The notes: a model not told the origin generated them from the letters alone. 64,000 bases of DNA from Shewanella kaireitica (GCF_023284045.1 NZ_JAKIKQ010000016.1:1-64000), one strand, 5' to 3'; shown: positions 43,534 to 53,265, numbered from the stretch's first letter. Translations and numbers: made by a program.

Positions 43534-43986
43534 GATGTTTGGTTACTCCGCAATGTGCTATTGATCTGTTTATTGCTCAGATCCTAAGCTGAAACGGTCT
43601 GTTTGGCTAGTTTATTCGGACTGCAAATCGTAGTTAATTTTCAGTCATGTAGGTTTGGTAAAACTTTCGAGGAATTGTTATCGATTTCTTTAGCTAACGA
43701 AGGGGATAATTCTGAGTAAGTTGGTTGCTCACTAACATGTAGTAAACTTAAACGGACTGCTTTTCTGGCATTGCACAGGTAAGGTTGTAGTCGTCAGTTT
43801 AATCGTTGATTCATCTAGAGATGGACTTGCTGCGTGTAACGAAAGTGTCTGCGCATATAGCTGCTGCAGGTAATTGGATCCACGTCTGTCGGAAGCCACT
43901 CCAAAGCTCCAGATACAATAAAGACTAACACCACTTCCAAACGATGAGTTGCCTCATCGCTCAGGTGTTCCACTTTTTAGATGAAT
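43534..43986. other. Intergenic region between mtnC and hutI
   Basis: About 450 bp with no supportable gene. A minus-strand stretch around 43820-43960 stays open for some 46 codons and includes a hydrophobic run (LEVVLVFIVSGALEW), but there is no start codon, so at best it is a decayed remnant. I see no terminator or repeat. Confidence 0.4.
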
Positions 43987-45213
43987 TTACTGATGCACTA
44001 AACGGCCATTCTTAACTACTTCAATACATGAACCAACACCATAGGTGTAGGAAAGCTCCGCTGGGGTGCTGATATTCCATAAACAGAAATCGGCGGTCAT
44101 TCCTGCTTCGATAACACCCACTTGCGTTTCGATTCCTAAGGCTTTGGCAGCATTGCGAGTCATACCTGCGAGTGCTTCCTCTGGCGTTAAACGCATTAAG
44201 GTACAAGCCATGTTCAGCATCAAAAGGCTAGAACACATTGGCGATGAGCCTGGGTTATAGTCACTGGCAACCACCATGGGGACTTGGTATTGGCGTAGCA
44301 GCTCAATTGGAGGTTGCTGGGTTTCCCGTAGGAAGTAAAAAGCACCGGGCAGCAAGGTGGCGCAAGTGCCACTTTCGCTCAGGGTTTTGACCCCGTCCTC
44401 ATCTAAGTATTCGATATGGTCTACAGACTTGGCGCCTAGCTTGGCTGCCATGGCTGAACCGCCTAAATTTGATAGCTGCTCAGCATGGAGCTTGATATCA
44501 AGTCCAGCATCTTTGGCTGCTGTGAGTACTCGCTCAGTTTGCGCGAGGCTAAAGGCGATATTCTCACAAAACACATCAACGGCATCGGCAAGATCTTCGG
44601 CAATCACTTGAGGCAGCATCTCATTGATCACTAAGTCGACGTACGCATCACTGTCATTTTTATATTCTGGTGGGATCGCATGTGCACCTAAAAAGGTTGT
44701 TTTCACGTCCACGTGGTGATGCTTACCTAGCTCACGTGCTACGCGCAGAAGTTTTAACTCGGTTTCAATATCTAAGCCGTAACCTGATTTGATTTCAACT
44801 GTGGTCACACCCTCTTTTGCCAGTGCATTAAGGCGCTGACGGCCTAGCTCAAACAGCTCGGCTTCGTCGGCTTCACGGCACGCTTTAACGGTTGAGATAA
44901 TACCGCCGCCACTGCGAGCAATCTCTTCGTAGCTAGCACCTTGTAGGCGTAGCTCAAATTCATTGGCGCGGTTGCCTGCAAATACTAAATGGGTGTGAGC
45001 ATCAATGAGCCCTGGAGTGATCCAGCCACCTTTACCTTTGTAAATTGGCGTGGCGAGTACATCAAATTCTGGCAGCTTGCTACGTTCCCCTACCCAGGCA
45101 ATTTTTCCATCTTTAACCGCGAGTGCAGCATCTTTGATTGCACCGTAAGGCTCTGAAATGTTTGGTGACATGGTAGCGATATTGATATCAATCCAGACTT
45201 GATCCCACGACAT
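43987..45213 (-). CDS. hutI: Imidazolonepropionase HutI
   Basis: 408 residues from ATG at 45213 (MSWDQVW) with AGAGAG upstream; the longer frame would run into the HutC operator region. An amidohydrolase-type metal site is visible: ITPGLIDAHTHLVFAGNRANEFE, HAIPPEY, KLHAEQLSNLGGS, SVDHIEY and SDYNPGSSPM. It opens the imidazolone ring to N-formimino-L-glutamate, the third step of histidine degradation. Divergent from hutC. Confidence 0.95.
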   Translation of the reverse strand: MSWDQVWIDINIATMSPNISEPYGAIKDAALAVKDGKIAWVGERSKLPEFDVLATPIYKGKGGWITPGLIDAHTHLVFAGNRANEFELRLQGASYEEIARSGGGIISTVKACREADEAELFELGRQRLNALAKEGVTTVEIKSGYGLDIETELKLLRVARELGKHHHVDVKTTFLGAHAIPPEYKNDSDAYVDLVINEMLPQVIAEDLADAVDVFCENIAFSLAQTERVLTAAKDAGLDIKLHAEQLSNLGGSAMAAKLGAKSVDHIEYLDEDGVKTLSESGTCATLLPGAFYFLRETQQPPIELLRQYQVPMVVASDYNPGSSPMCSSLLMLNMACTLMRLTPEEALAGMTRNAAKALGIETQVGVIEAGMTADFCLWNISTPAELSYTYGVGSCIEVVKNGRLVHQ

Positions 45214-45290
45214 ACTGCACTCTCTTTTTGTTGTTTTAGCTAGTGGTTGAATACTAACACTAAGCATCGTCACTAAAAATAATTTGTGAG

Positions 45291-45322
45291 CTAGCTTGTA
45301 TTTACTTGTATATACAAGCTAG
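45291..45322. promoter_or_regulatory. HutC operator between hutI and hutC
   Basis: CTTGTATATACAAG (45305-45318) is a perfect 14-bp palindrome of the HutC type. It is nested in a wider dyad, CTAGCTTGTA (45291-45300) and TACAAGCTAG (45313-45322). The position between divergent hutI and hutC suits joint repression. Confidence 0.8.
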
Positions 45323-45391
45323 GATTGTAGCCGAGTTTTTGATCATTATAAATAGCAGACTACTGCTAATTGACTGCTAACAACCAGCACT

Positions 45392-46162
45392 TTGAATCGG
45401 TCATCAAAAACTCAAACCGTGACAGCAAAACAACCGATAAAGGTAATTAGACCTGATATGGCAACGCCGAAGTTTGAAGAGATTAAGCAATATATTTTAG
45501 CCCAAATAGAATCTGGTGAGTGGGCTGAAGACAGCCGAGTACCATCGGAAAACCAACTGGCTGAATTGTTTGGCTGTAGTCGAATGACCGCAAGGCGTAG
45601 CTTAACGGAGCTTACCGAATCTGGTGTGTTAGAGCGTTCTCAAGGGTTAGGCACTTTCGTTGCGGGGCTTAAAAGCCAATCTTCTATGATGGCAATTCGC
45701 AATATTGCTGATGAGATCAAAGACCGTGGCCATGGTTATAGCGTGCAGCAAGTTTCTTTGAGCCAAGCTAGCGCCACAGGTGCCATAGCCATCGCATTAG
45801 GGCTAGAAGAGGGCAGTACTGTTTATCAGTCAGTGCTAGTGCACTGCGAGCAGGGTACGCCGCTGCAATTAGAGGAACGTTTCGTTAACCCTAAACTCGT
45901 GCCTGAATATTTAGCGCAAGATTTTATCAAACAAACGCCGCACGAATATTTATCTATGGTGGCACCGCTGACTGAAGCCAAGCATACCATTGAAGCCAAA
46001 ATGGCCGATGACGCGCAGCTAGCACTGCTCAACATCGAGGCCTCAGAGCCCTGTTTACAGATTACTCGTCGCACTTGGTCACGCCAAGGTGTGGTGAGCT
46101 TTGCACGTTTAGTGCATCCCGGAAGTCGATTTAGATTAGGTGGTCATCTGACCTTTAACTAG
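45392..46162 (+). CDS. hutC: Histidine utilisation repressor HutC
   Basis: A 256-residue GntR/HutC-type protein read from TTG. An ATG at 45458 (MATPKFEEIKQYI) would give 234 residues; neither start has a good ribosome site. The N-terminal winged helix is KFEEIKQYILAQIESGEWAEDSRVPSENQLAELFGCSRMTARRSLTELTESGVLERSQGLGTFV, followed by a UTRA effector domain that in HutC binds urocanate. It faces hutI and precedes hutU-hutH; the palindrome at 45305-45318 is its likely site. Confidence 0.92.
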   Translation: MNRSSKTQTVTAKQPIKVIRPDMATPKFEEIKQYILAQIESGEWAEDSRVPSENQLAELFGCSRMTARRSLTELTESGVLERSQGLGTFVAGLKSQSSMMAIRNIADEIKDRGHGYSVQQVSLSQASATGAIAIALGLEEGSTVYQSVLVHCEQGTPLQLEERFVNPKLVPEYLAQDFIKQTPHEYLSMVAPLTEAKHTIEAKMADDAQLALLNIEASEPCLQITRRTWSRQGVVSFARLVHPGSRFRLGGHLTFN

Positions 46163-46285
46163 AGGTTGGTTTGCTACAGCTCCACAAGTAAAACGCTCGA
46201 ACAAATGAGCGGAAAATGGTTCTAAAAAACAAAAAGACAGTTATAAAAACAAGCATATAAAAACAAATTGAACGAGGTAGTACCG

Positions 46286-47956
46286 ATGGATAAGAGACAC
46301 GATCCAAGCCGCCGCATCATTGCGCCGACAGGAACAAAGCTAAGCTGTAAGAGTTGGTTAACCGAAGCACCAATGCGTATGTTAATGAACAACTTACATC
46401 CAGATGTTGCTGAGCGCCCTGAAGATCTCGTGGTTTATGGCGGTATCGGCCGCGCCGCACGTGACTGGGAGTGCTACGACAAAATCGTTGAAGTACTGCA
46501 GCGCCTTGAAGAAGACGAAACCTTAATGGTGCAATCGGGTAAACCAGTCGGTGTATTCAAAACTCACAATAATGCACCGCGTGTCATTATTGCTAACTCA
46601 AACCTAGTACCTCATTGGGCCAACTGGGAACACTTTAACGAGTTAGATAAGAAAGGTTTGGCGATGTACGGCCAGATGACAGCAGGTTCTTGGATCTACA
46701 TCGGTTCGCAAGGCATTGTGCAAGGGACTTACGAGACATTCGTGGCGATGGCTAAGCAGCACTTTGGCGGTTCATCGAAGGGTAAGTGGATCTTAACTGG
46801 TGGCCTTGGTGGCATGGGTGGTGCACAGCCGCTAGCTGGCACTATGGCGGGGTATTCGGTGCTGACCTGTGAAGTTGATGAAACGCGTATTGATTTCCGA
46901 ATGCGTACTCGCTACGTCGATAAAAAGGCGACGACCTTAGATGAGGCGTTAGCGATGATTGATGAAGCAAACGCCAGTGGCAAGCCTGTATCAGTTGGTC
47001 TACTCGGTAATGCTGCTGATGTTTTTGCCGAGCTGGTTGAGCGTGGGATTACACCAGATGTGGTTACTGACCAAACGTCTGCGCACGATCCGCTAAACGG
47101 CTACCTGCCACAAGGCTGGACGCTAGAGCAAGCGATTGAAATGCGTAAAACTGACGAAGCGGCTGTCGTTAAAGCGGCTAAACAGTCAATGGCAGTTCAA
47201 GTTAAAGCAATGCTAGCACTGCAAGCTGCCGGTTCTGCGACGACAGACTATGGTAACAACATTCGCCAAATGGCGTTTGAAGAGGGGGTTGAAAACGCAT
47301 TCGACTTCCCTGGTTTTGTGCCTGCTTACGTGCGCCCACTATTTTGTGAAGGTATTGGTCCATTCCGTTGGGTAGCGCTGTCTGGTGACCCAGAAGATAT
47401 CTATAAGACCGACGCTAAAGTTAAAGAGCTTATTCCTGATAATCCGCATCTGCACAACTGGTTAGATATGGCGCGTGAGCGTATCGCCTTCCAAGGTCTG
47501 CCATCTCGTATCTGTTGGGTAGGTCTTAAAGACCGTGCCCGTCTAGCATTAGCCTTTAACGAAATGGTTAAAAATGGCGAGCTTTCTGCGCCAATTGTGA
47601 TCGGGCGTGATCACTTAGACTCTGGCTCTGTTGCCAGTCCTAACCGTGAAACTGAATCTATGCTTGATGGTTCTGATGCAGTATCTGATTGGCCGCTAAT
47701 GAACGCACTATTGAACACTGCAAGTGGTGCAACTTGGGTGTCGCTGCATCACGGTGGTGGTGTCGGTATGGGCTTTAGCCAGCACTCAGGTGTCGTGATT
47801 GTGGCTGACGGAACCGATGATGCCGCAGCGCGCTTAGGCCGAGTACTGTGGAATGACCCTGCAACAGGCGTGATGCGTCATGCTGATGCTGGATATGATA
47901 TCGCCAAAGATTGTGCAAAAGAGCAGGGTCTAGACCTGCCGATGTTGGAGAAGTAG
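46286..47956 (+). CDS. hutU: Urocanate hydratase HutU
   Basis: 556 residues from ATG at 46286 (MDKRHDPSR), preceded by GAGGT; an in-frame TTG 18 bp upstream is rejected. NAD+-dependent conversion of urocanate to imidazolonepropionate. Diagnostic parts: LTGGLGGMGGAQPLAGTMAG, the active-site region TDQTSAHDPLNGYLPQGW, and SLHHGGGVGMGFSQHSG. It lies 3 bp before hutH, so the two form an operon. Confidence 0.97.
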   Translation: MDKRHDPSRRIIAPTGTKLSCKSWLTEAPMRMLMNNLHPDVAERPEDLVVYGGIGRAARDWECYDKIVEVLQRLEEDETLMVQSGKPVGVFKTHNNAPRVIIANSNLVPHWANWEHFNELDKKGLAMYGQMTAGSWIYIGSQGIVQGTYETFVAMAKQHFGGSSKGKWILTGGLGGMGGAQPLAGTMAGYSVLTCEVDETRIDFRMRTRYVDKKATTLDEALAMIDEANASGKPVSVGLLGNAADVFAELVERGITPDVVTDQTSAHDPLNGYLPQGWTLEQAIEMRKTDEAAVVKAAKQSMAVQVKAMLALQAAGSATTDYGNNIRQMAFEEGVENAFDFPGFVPAYVRPLFCEGIGPFRWVALSGDPEDIYKTDAKVKELIPDNPHLHNWLDMARERIAFQGLPSRICWVGLKDRARLALAFNEMVKNGELSAPIVIGRDHLDSGSVASPNRETESMLDGSDAVSDWPLMNALLNTASGATWVSLHHGGGVGMGFSQHSGVVIVADGTDDAAARLGRVLWNDPATGVMRHADAGYDIAKDCAKEQGLDLPMLEK

Positions 47957-47959
47957 AAC

Positions 47960-49492
47960 ATGAGCCATTTAGTATTAACGCCGGGTAGCCTAACCCTGAA
48001 GCAAATTCGTGAAATTAGCCGTGGAAAAGTCACCCTTGAGCTGGCTGATAGTGCCATTGCCGACATCAATACCAGTGCCGGTCTAGTACAGCAAGTATTG
48101 GATGAAGGCCGCACGGTTTACGGGATCAACACAGGTTTTGGTTTATTAGCTAACACCAAGATTGCCGCTGATGACTTACAACTGCTACAACGCTCTATCG
48201 TGCTGTCGCATGCTGCGGGCACTGGTCAATACATGCAAGACGCTACAGTGCGCTTGATGATGGTATTGAAGATCAACTCGCTAAGCCGAGGCTTCTCTGG
48301 TATTCGCTTAGAGGTGATTAACTTCCTTATCGCACTGGTGAACGCTGAAGTTTACCCTTGTGTGCCAGAAAAAGGCTCTGTAGGGGCGTCGGGTGATTTA
48401 GCGCCGCTATCACATATGTGTTTACCGCTACTTGCTGAAGGTGAGATGAGCTATAAAGGTCAGCTTATCACGGCTGCCGAAGGGCTTGAAATCGCCGGTC
48501 TTAAGCCGCTTGAATTAGCCGCTAAAGAGGGCTTAGCACTACTTAATGGTACCCAAGCTTCAACCGCATTAGCGCTAGAAGGTTTATTTAACGCAGAAGA
48601 CCTGTTTGCAGCAAGCTCGGTGATTGGTGCCATGAGTGTTGAAGCTGCAATGGGTAGCCGTAGTCCGTTTGATCCTCGCATTCATGCTGCTCGTGGCCAA
48701 AAAGGTCAGATTGATTCTGCTGCTGTCTTCCGTCATCTACTGGGTGACAAGTCTGAGATCAGTCTTGATCATGTTAACTGCGAAAAGGTGCAAGATCCTT
48801 ACTCACTGCGTTGTCAGCCACAAGTATTGGGTGCCTGTTTAACCCAAATTCGTCATGCGGCGGAGGTGCTAGGCACTGAAGCTAACGGCGTTACCGATAA
48901 CCCATTAGTATTCCAAGATACTGGCGACATTATCTCTGGTGGTAACTTCCACGCCGAGCCAGTTGCGATGGCTGCAGATAACCTAGCGATTGCGATTGCT
49001 GAGCTAGGTTCTATTGCAGAGCGACGTATCGCGCTGTTGATCGACTCAAATCTATCTAAGCTTCCACCGTTTCTTGTCGAAAATGGCGGGGTAAACTCAG
49101 GCTTTATGATCGCTCAAGTTACGGCTGCGGCATTGGCATCTGAAAACAAGACTTATGCGCACCCAGCGTCAGTTGATAGCTTACCAACTTCTGCTAACCA
49201 AGAAGATCACGTGTCTATGGCGACATTTGCGGCGCGTCGCTTGCGTGATATGTCGGAAAATACCCGTGGCGTGTTAGCAGTTGAACTACTTGCTGCGGCG
49301 CAAGGCTTGGATTTCCGTCGTCCATTGCAACCCGCTGTTGCTGTGGCGAAAGCGAAAGCTGAGCTGCGTGAATTGGTGACGTACTACGATAAGGACCGTT
49401 TCTTCGGCCCAGATATTGAAGCCGCTACTGACTTATTGATCACTGCCAGCTACAACGCTTACTTGCCAGCAGATATTCTGCCAAGCTTGTAA
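47960..49492 (+). CDS. hutH: Histidine ammonia-lyase HutH
   Basis: 510 residues. Converts histidine to urocanate and ammonia. The MIO cofactor forms from the Ala-Ser-Gly in GSVGASGDLAPLSHM. YGINTGFGLLANTKI near residue 54 and TDNPLVFQDTGDIISGGNFH are also typical. The stop is followed by a terminator at 49515-49538. Confidence 0.97.
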   Translation: MSHLVLTPGSLTLKQIREISRGKVTLELADSAIADINTSAGLVQQVLDEGRTVYGINTGFGLLANTKIAADDLQLLQRSIVLSHAAGTGQYMQDATVRLMMVLKINSLSRGFSGIRLEVINFLIALVNAEVYPCVPEKGSVGASGDLAPLSHMCLPLLAEGEMSYKGQLITAAEGLEIAGLKPLELAAKEGLALLNGTQASTALALEGLFNAEDLFAASSVIGAMSVEAAMGSRSPFDPRIHAARGQKGQIDSAAVFRHLLGDKSEISLDHVNCEKVQDPYSLRCQPQVLGACLTQIRHAAEVLGTEANGVTDNPLVFQDTGDIISGGNFHAEPVAMAADNLAIAIAELGSIAERRIALLIDSNLSKLPPFLVENGGVNSGFMIAQVTAAALASENKTYAHPASVDSLPTSANQEDHVSMATFAARRLRDMSENTRGVLAVELLAAAQGLDFRRPLQPAVAVAKAKAELRELVTYYDKDRFFGPDIEAATDLLITASYNAYLPADILPSL

Positions 49493-49514
49493 TCCAAAGT
49501 GATAGTGGACTGAC

Positions 49515-49538
49515 AAAAGGGCCTAACGGCCCTTTTTT
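49515..49538 (+). terminator. Terminator after hutUH
   Basis: GGGCC-TAAC-GGCCC followed by TTTTTT and preceded by AAAA. Confidence 0.88.
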
Positions 49539-49886
49539 ATGCCTGTAAAGCAGCCCGGATTAATAATGGATAATCTCATTTTCTATACGTATGCTCCACC
49601 TCTAACGCACAAATGACTCGCTGTGAATACATCCTTGTAAGCTCTGCGACAATATCCATGTTGTCGAAGGTCATTTGGTGCATCAGAGAGCGCTGTTTAG
49701 GCACTAACAGCCGTGGAAATATTAACTGTTTGCAAATGCGAAGCTGCAATTGTTTAGAGCCTGGAAGGGCTGAATATCAGGAAGTTAATCATTAGTCTTA
49801 AGCCTAATGTCTGCATTGTCGAAACGGTTAATGTGTAATAGCGTAGTTTGGAGTTGATGGTCGTTGAAGCGAATTAAGGTGCGGTA
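49539..49886. other. Intergenic region downstream of hutH
   Basis: About 350 bp in which I see no supportable gene, RNA or repeat. A 60-codon plus-strand frame at 49613-49795 has no ribosome site or family resemblance. Confidence 0.4.
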
Positions 49887-50354
49887 ATGCAAGCATTTCA
49901 AGATTTATACCCAGAAGAACTCTGCCATTGTTATGGTTGCGGTAAGAATAACCCTCATGGGCATCAACTCAAAAGTTACTGGGACGATGATGAAACCATC
50001 GCATTGTTTACCCCTAAGCCTTTTCATACAGCCATTCCCGGCTTTGTTTACGGTGGATTAATAGCTTCACTTATCGATTGCCATGGAACGGGTAGTGCCA
50101 GTGCTGCCGCAGGGCGGGCATTTGCCGATGGTACGCAGCAGCCACCAAGGTTTGTTACCGCGGCGCTCAATATCGATTATCTCGCGCCAACGCCCATGGG
50201 CGTAGAGTTGGAATTGCGTGGCGTTATTTGCGAAGTAAAGCCCAAGAAAGTGGTGTTAGATATCAGTCTTATCGCTGCAGGCGTTACTTGCGCCAAAGGA
50301 CATATGGTGGCGGTTAAAATGCCAGAAAGTATGCTTAATACGAGCGGGACGTGA
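49887..50354 (+). CDS. PaaI-family thioesterase
   Basis: 155 residues. A cysteine-rich N-terminus (LCHCYGCGKNNPHGHQLKSYW) leads a hotdog domain with GFVYGGLIASLIDCHGTGSA and RFVTAALNIDYLAPTPMG. The family hydrolyses acyl-CoA; this N-terminal CxxC form is common among uncharacterised members. It stands alone ~390 bp after hutH. Confidence 0.83.
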   Translation: MQAFQDLYPEELCHCYGCGKNNPHGHQLKSYWDDDETIALFTPKPFHTAIPGFVYGGLIASLIDCHGTGSASAAAGRAFADGTQQPPRFVTAALNIDYLAPTPMGVELELRGVICEVKPKKVVLDISLIAAGVTCAKGHMVAVKMPESMLNTSGT

Positions 50355-50438
50355 GATGTTTTTCATCCTGCCTCAATTTCGATATAAGAACTCCAATTAC
50401 TCTTAATGACAAAAGAGTAATAGGAGTCTCTTAGTTGG

Positions 50439-51608
50439 CTATATTTTTTGTAATACAAACAATTGATAGCCAAACTCTGCCGCAAACTGGCTGCAAATAT
50501 TCACTTCATGTTTGATATCGTTCAGCGCTGCAGAAGCTGCCATTTCTGATTCAAGCTCTTTTGCACGCTCACCTAACGGGCCGTAATAATCTAACCAAGC
50601 CTGTTTGCTCTGAGGGAAATGCTCGACAACACGGTAGCCCGCGTGCTTCATTTGCTCGATTCGGGTTGCGACAGGCTGAATATCTGGATAGTTTTGACTC
50701 CAAAACTCAACGGATTTCTGACTTGGATTGTCAGTTTTCCAAACGAGATCGCTAATCACTAAACAACCTTGCTGCTGTAATAGTGGCAGCCACTGCGCGA
50801 GTGCTTTTTCTACGCCCATAATGTAGGCACTGCCTTCTGCCCAAATAAGATCAAAGCTCTCATTAGTAAACGGCAATTCGGTCATGCTAGCGCAAACAGT
50901 TTCGAGCCGATTAGAAAAACCGAGCTGCTCAAGGCGTTGTGCTAGCCTATCTAGTGCGGACTGCTCATTATCGGCGGCGGTAATGTTTGCTTTGCTATGT
51001 TCGGCTAACACTTTAGTTGCTAACCCTTTGCCACAGCCTATCTCTAAGATATTGTCAGGTGCTTTGGCTACCAGTGATAAAGCTTTTTGTGTATCACTGT
51101 CGCTTCCGGGTCCCCAGCGCTCTAATGGTTCGAAAACCGTCATAAAGTCAGCCATATATACATCGTGTTCGTTCATATCTTTTGATAACCATTTTAGTCG
51201 CAAGGCCTCTTTCTCACTAAAGCCTTGCTTTGTTAACCAGTCTAGATGAGCATCTGGGGCCAGTTTATCTAAACTCGTGTGCCATGCTTTGAGGTCGCCC
51301 TCACCAAGCATGGCTGCAAGTAAATTTCGTGACTGTTGCTTTTGCTCTATCTCTTTGTCTAGCGCTTTGAGACGGTTTTGCAGTAATTGTCTGTCAACTT
51401 TAGCTTCTAGACATACTTTGCACTCTTTCAGTGTTAAACCGCCAGCCAGTAATTGTTGTATCAAACGGAGGCGTTGCAGATCTTTATCGCTGTAGACGCG
51501 ATAGCCATTTTCAAGCCTACTAGCATTGATAAGCTTTTGCTTTTCATAATAAAGTATCGCGGTTCGAGAGAGTCCGACTGCTGCCGCAAGCTCAGAGATC
51601 TTATACAT
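50439..51608 (-). CDS. MerR-type regulator fused to a SAM methyltransferase domain
   Basis: 389 residues from ATG at 51608. Residues 1-70 are a MerR winged helix (YKISELAAAVGLSRTAILYYEKQKLI) and 70-100 a coiled coil. A linker at ~105-145 contains WHTSLDKLAPDAHLDWLTKQ. Residues ~150-389 form a class-I methyltransferase with the SAM motif NILEIGCGKGLATKVL (~187), ITAADNEQSALDRL and FDLIWAEGSAYIMG. Ordinary MerR effector domains bind metals or drugs; here the sensor part is an enzyme fold. The promoter at 51642-51672 has the MerR layout. Confidence 0.87.
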   Translation of the reverse strand: MYKISELAAAVGLSRTAILYYEKQKLINASRLENGYRVYSDKDLQRLRLIQQLLAGGLTLKECKVCLEAKVDRQLLQNRLKALDKEIEQKQQSRNLLAAMLGEGDLKAWHTSLDKLAPDAHLDWLTKQGFSEKEALRLKWLSKDMNEHDVYMADFMTVFEPLERWGPGSDSDTQKALSLVAKAPDNILEIGCGKGLATKVLAEHSKANITAADNEQSALDRLAQRLEQLGFSNRLETVCASMTELPFTNESFDLIWAEGSAYIMGVEKALAQWLPLLQQQGCLVISDLVWKTDNPSQKSVEFWSQNYPDIQPVATRIEQMKHAGYRVVEHFPQSKQAWLDYYGPLGERAKELESEMAASAALNDIKHEVNICSQFAAEFGYQLFVLQKI

Positions 51609-51641
51609 GATCACCAGCCTTGTATCCGTTGATGGTTAAGC

Positions 51642-51672
51642 ACTTTAAACTATAAAGCTGTAGACGGGTCAA
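51642..51672 (-). promoter_or_regulatory. MerR-type promoter with 19-bp spacer
   Basis: On the minus strand the -35 TTGACC (51667-51672) and the -10 TAAAGT (51642-51647) are 19 bp apart, the overlong spacer characteristic of MerR-activated promoters. The spacer contains the near-perfect dyad CTACAGCTTTATAG. It ends 33 bp before the regulator's ATG, so autoregulation is likely. Confidence 0.68.
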
Positions 51673-51768
51673 TAGAAAGCTATAGTTATTTTTATGGGGC
51701 TACAGGATGGTTTAAAGCAGATAGGTATTCATAGCCATTTCAAAATAGCTATATTTGTCAGTAGCTGG

Positions 51769-52320
51769 CTACACTGACTTTTCATAAGCTTGCGACAACC
51801 AACTAATGACTTCTCCATTAATATCATCGAGAGTTTTCAATTGAATCCGGTGAGTACACATGGCGCCGAATGGTCCGGAATCTTCTAGTCGACCTTGTGG
51901 CTCGACTCCCTTGAGTTTTAGTCCTAGGTCTACTCTTGTTTTGGTTGCGGGTTTTATGAGTGCAAATTGATTTTTTCTTATTAAGCTGACACTGGCCTTT
52001 TTAGGTGTAATGGTGATGTCATCACCGAACTTCTTGATGGTTGCTATTAGCTTTTCATAAATGGGCTTAAGGCTTTCTTTACCGCTGTATTGAGTGATAA
52101 CGAGATCTTCTACTGGCTGATTAGTCTCGCGAGATAAAGTAACAATGGTATTGGCAAATCCATGAGTGACACCATGTTCAGTTTTAAGATATTTCACAGC
52201 AGCAGTATGTTTGTCGAAATTCTCTTTTGTTAATATTTGAATCCACTCTTCAAGTGCTTTCCCTGTCTTTTCGGGCATATTGTTAATCATGGTTTGCAGT
52301 GCTTTATCCATATTGTTCAA
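51769..52320 (-). CDS. DUF4287/DUF5655-type conserved protein
   Basis: 183 residues; a second ATG at 52311 (MDKALQTMINNMPEKTGK) is also possible. The N-terminal ~65 residues (EEWIQILTKENFDKHTAAVKYLKTEHGVTHGFANTIV) match the DUF4287 pattern and the rest (YEKLIATIKKFGDDITITPKKASVSLIRKNQFALIKPATKTRVDLGLKL) the DUF5655 pattern, both of unknown function. Cytoplasmic. No operon partner. Confidence 0.78.
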   Translation of the reverse strand: MNNMDKALQTMINNMPEKTGKALEEWIQILTKENFDKHTAAVKYLKTEHGVTHGFANTIVTLSRETNQPVEDLVITQYSGKESLKPIYEKLIATIKKFGDDITITPKKASVSLIRKNQFALIKPATKTRVDLGLKLKGVEPQGRLEDSGPFGAMCTHRIQLKTLDDINGEVISWLSQAYEKSV

Positions 52321-52470
52321 CCTTTATCCATAGCAATTGGTATGAATGTTCATTTATGCATTAGTTTAGCAAAGAAACAATCTACTATTGTTTTGTAGGG
52401 CATAGAGCAGCATGCATTATTTAAATGGTTGTTGGGTTAAAAGAGGGGATTATTTCGGTTTTACGACGGG

Positions 52471-52503
52471 AAAAACAAAAAGACCTAGCTCAAAGCTAGG
52501 TCT
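52471..52503 (-). terminator. Terminator after the DUF3157-like gene
   Basis: On the minus strand AGACCTAGCT/AGCTAGGTCT, a perfect 10-bp stem with a 3-base loop, is followed by TTTTTGTTTTT. Confidence 0.88.
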
Positions 52504-52530
52504 CAAAAAGATCTGGATCAACGATTGAAA

Positions 52531-53172
52531 CTACATGCGTGAATCCATCTCTTTCATCTTCAGGCTCATTAGCTGCTTAGTCCATTGCGCTTTATCGATG
52601 CCCTCTATCCACAATACGCGGCTCTCGCGGGTTTGGCCTTTACGTAGGTATGTATCCGGCATTCTGAATACCGCTTGCCATACTTTTACTGTTTCTCTTT
52701 TGATTAAGGCGCCAGAGTCGGCAAACAAACTCACTTCAAGTTCGATCATGACGTAATGTTCAGAGCTATTGCTTGAGAGCTCAAAGGTTAGACCTAAACG
52801 GCCATCATCATCCCACTGGCTATCTAAAAAGCTGACTTTAACACCACTTTTGGCAGTTGATTTTAACAGTGCTGACTGAGCGATTGCACTTGAGGTGAGT
52901 GCTTCGCTATTCGCTACAGGAGTCGTTGGGGTGACGGCTGGAGTTGCTTTCTCGTTGACGGCAACTGCTGCGGCTGTTGCCGGCAGTGTTACTGGAGCGG
53001 CCGTGTCTGCTTTAGTCTGACTTTCAAGAATGACATATTCCCAAGTGAAGTCATCGTTGAGCTTAACGGTTGCGCCATTTTCTAAGGTGACTCGCGCCAC
53101 TTCATCGGCATAGACTGGAGTTGCTAGCGAGAACAGGGCAATACAGGCATAGGCCATTAGCGTTTTGTACAT
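52531..53172 (-). CDS. Exported DUF3157-like protein
   Basis: 213 residues with a signal peptide cut near PVYADEVAR. A short N-terminal motif (RVTLENGATVKLNDDFTWEYV) is followed by an Ala/Thr/Pro-rich linker (~57-92) and a C-terminal beta-sandwich (GLTFELSSNSSEHYVMIELEVSLFADSGALIKRETVKVWQ). The domain plan is that of the Shewanella/Vibrio DUF3157 proteins, which have no known function. Periplasmic. Confidence 0.75.
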   Translation of the reverse strand: MYKTLMAYACIALFSLATPVYADEVARVTLENGATVKLNDDFTWEYVILESQTKADTAAPVTLPATAAAVAVNEKATPAVTPTTPVANSEALTSSAIAQSALLKSTAKSGVKVSFLDSQWDDDGRLGLTFELSSNSSEHYVMIELEVSLFADSGALIKRETVKVWQAVFRMPDTYLRKGQTRESRVLWIEGIDKAQWTKQLMSLKMKEMDSRM

Positions 53173-53265
53173 GATTATTAACCTTGTAAAGGAGATTGCC
53201 CTAGCATAGACAAACTCCCGTTAGATTAACACTGACAAGATCAAAATAGCTGACTTATGGTTGTT

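Noticed and set aside
43820..43960. Open minus-strand stretch with a hydrophobic run between mtnC and hutI
   Set aside because: No start codon, short, and the resemblance to membrane-protein C-termini is too weak to call a pseudogene.
49613..49795. 60-codon ORF downstream of hutH
   Set aside because: No ribosome site, composition unlike neighbouring genes and no family match.
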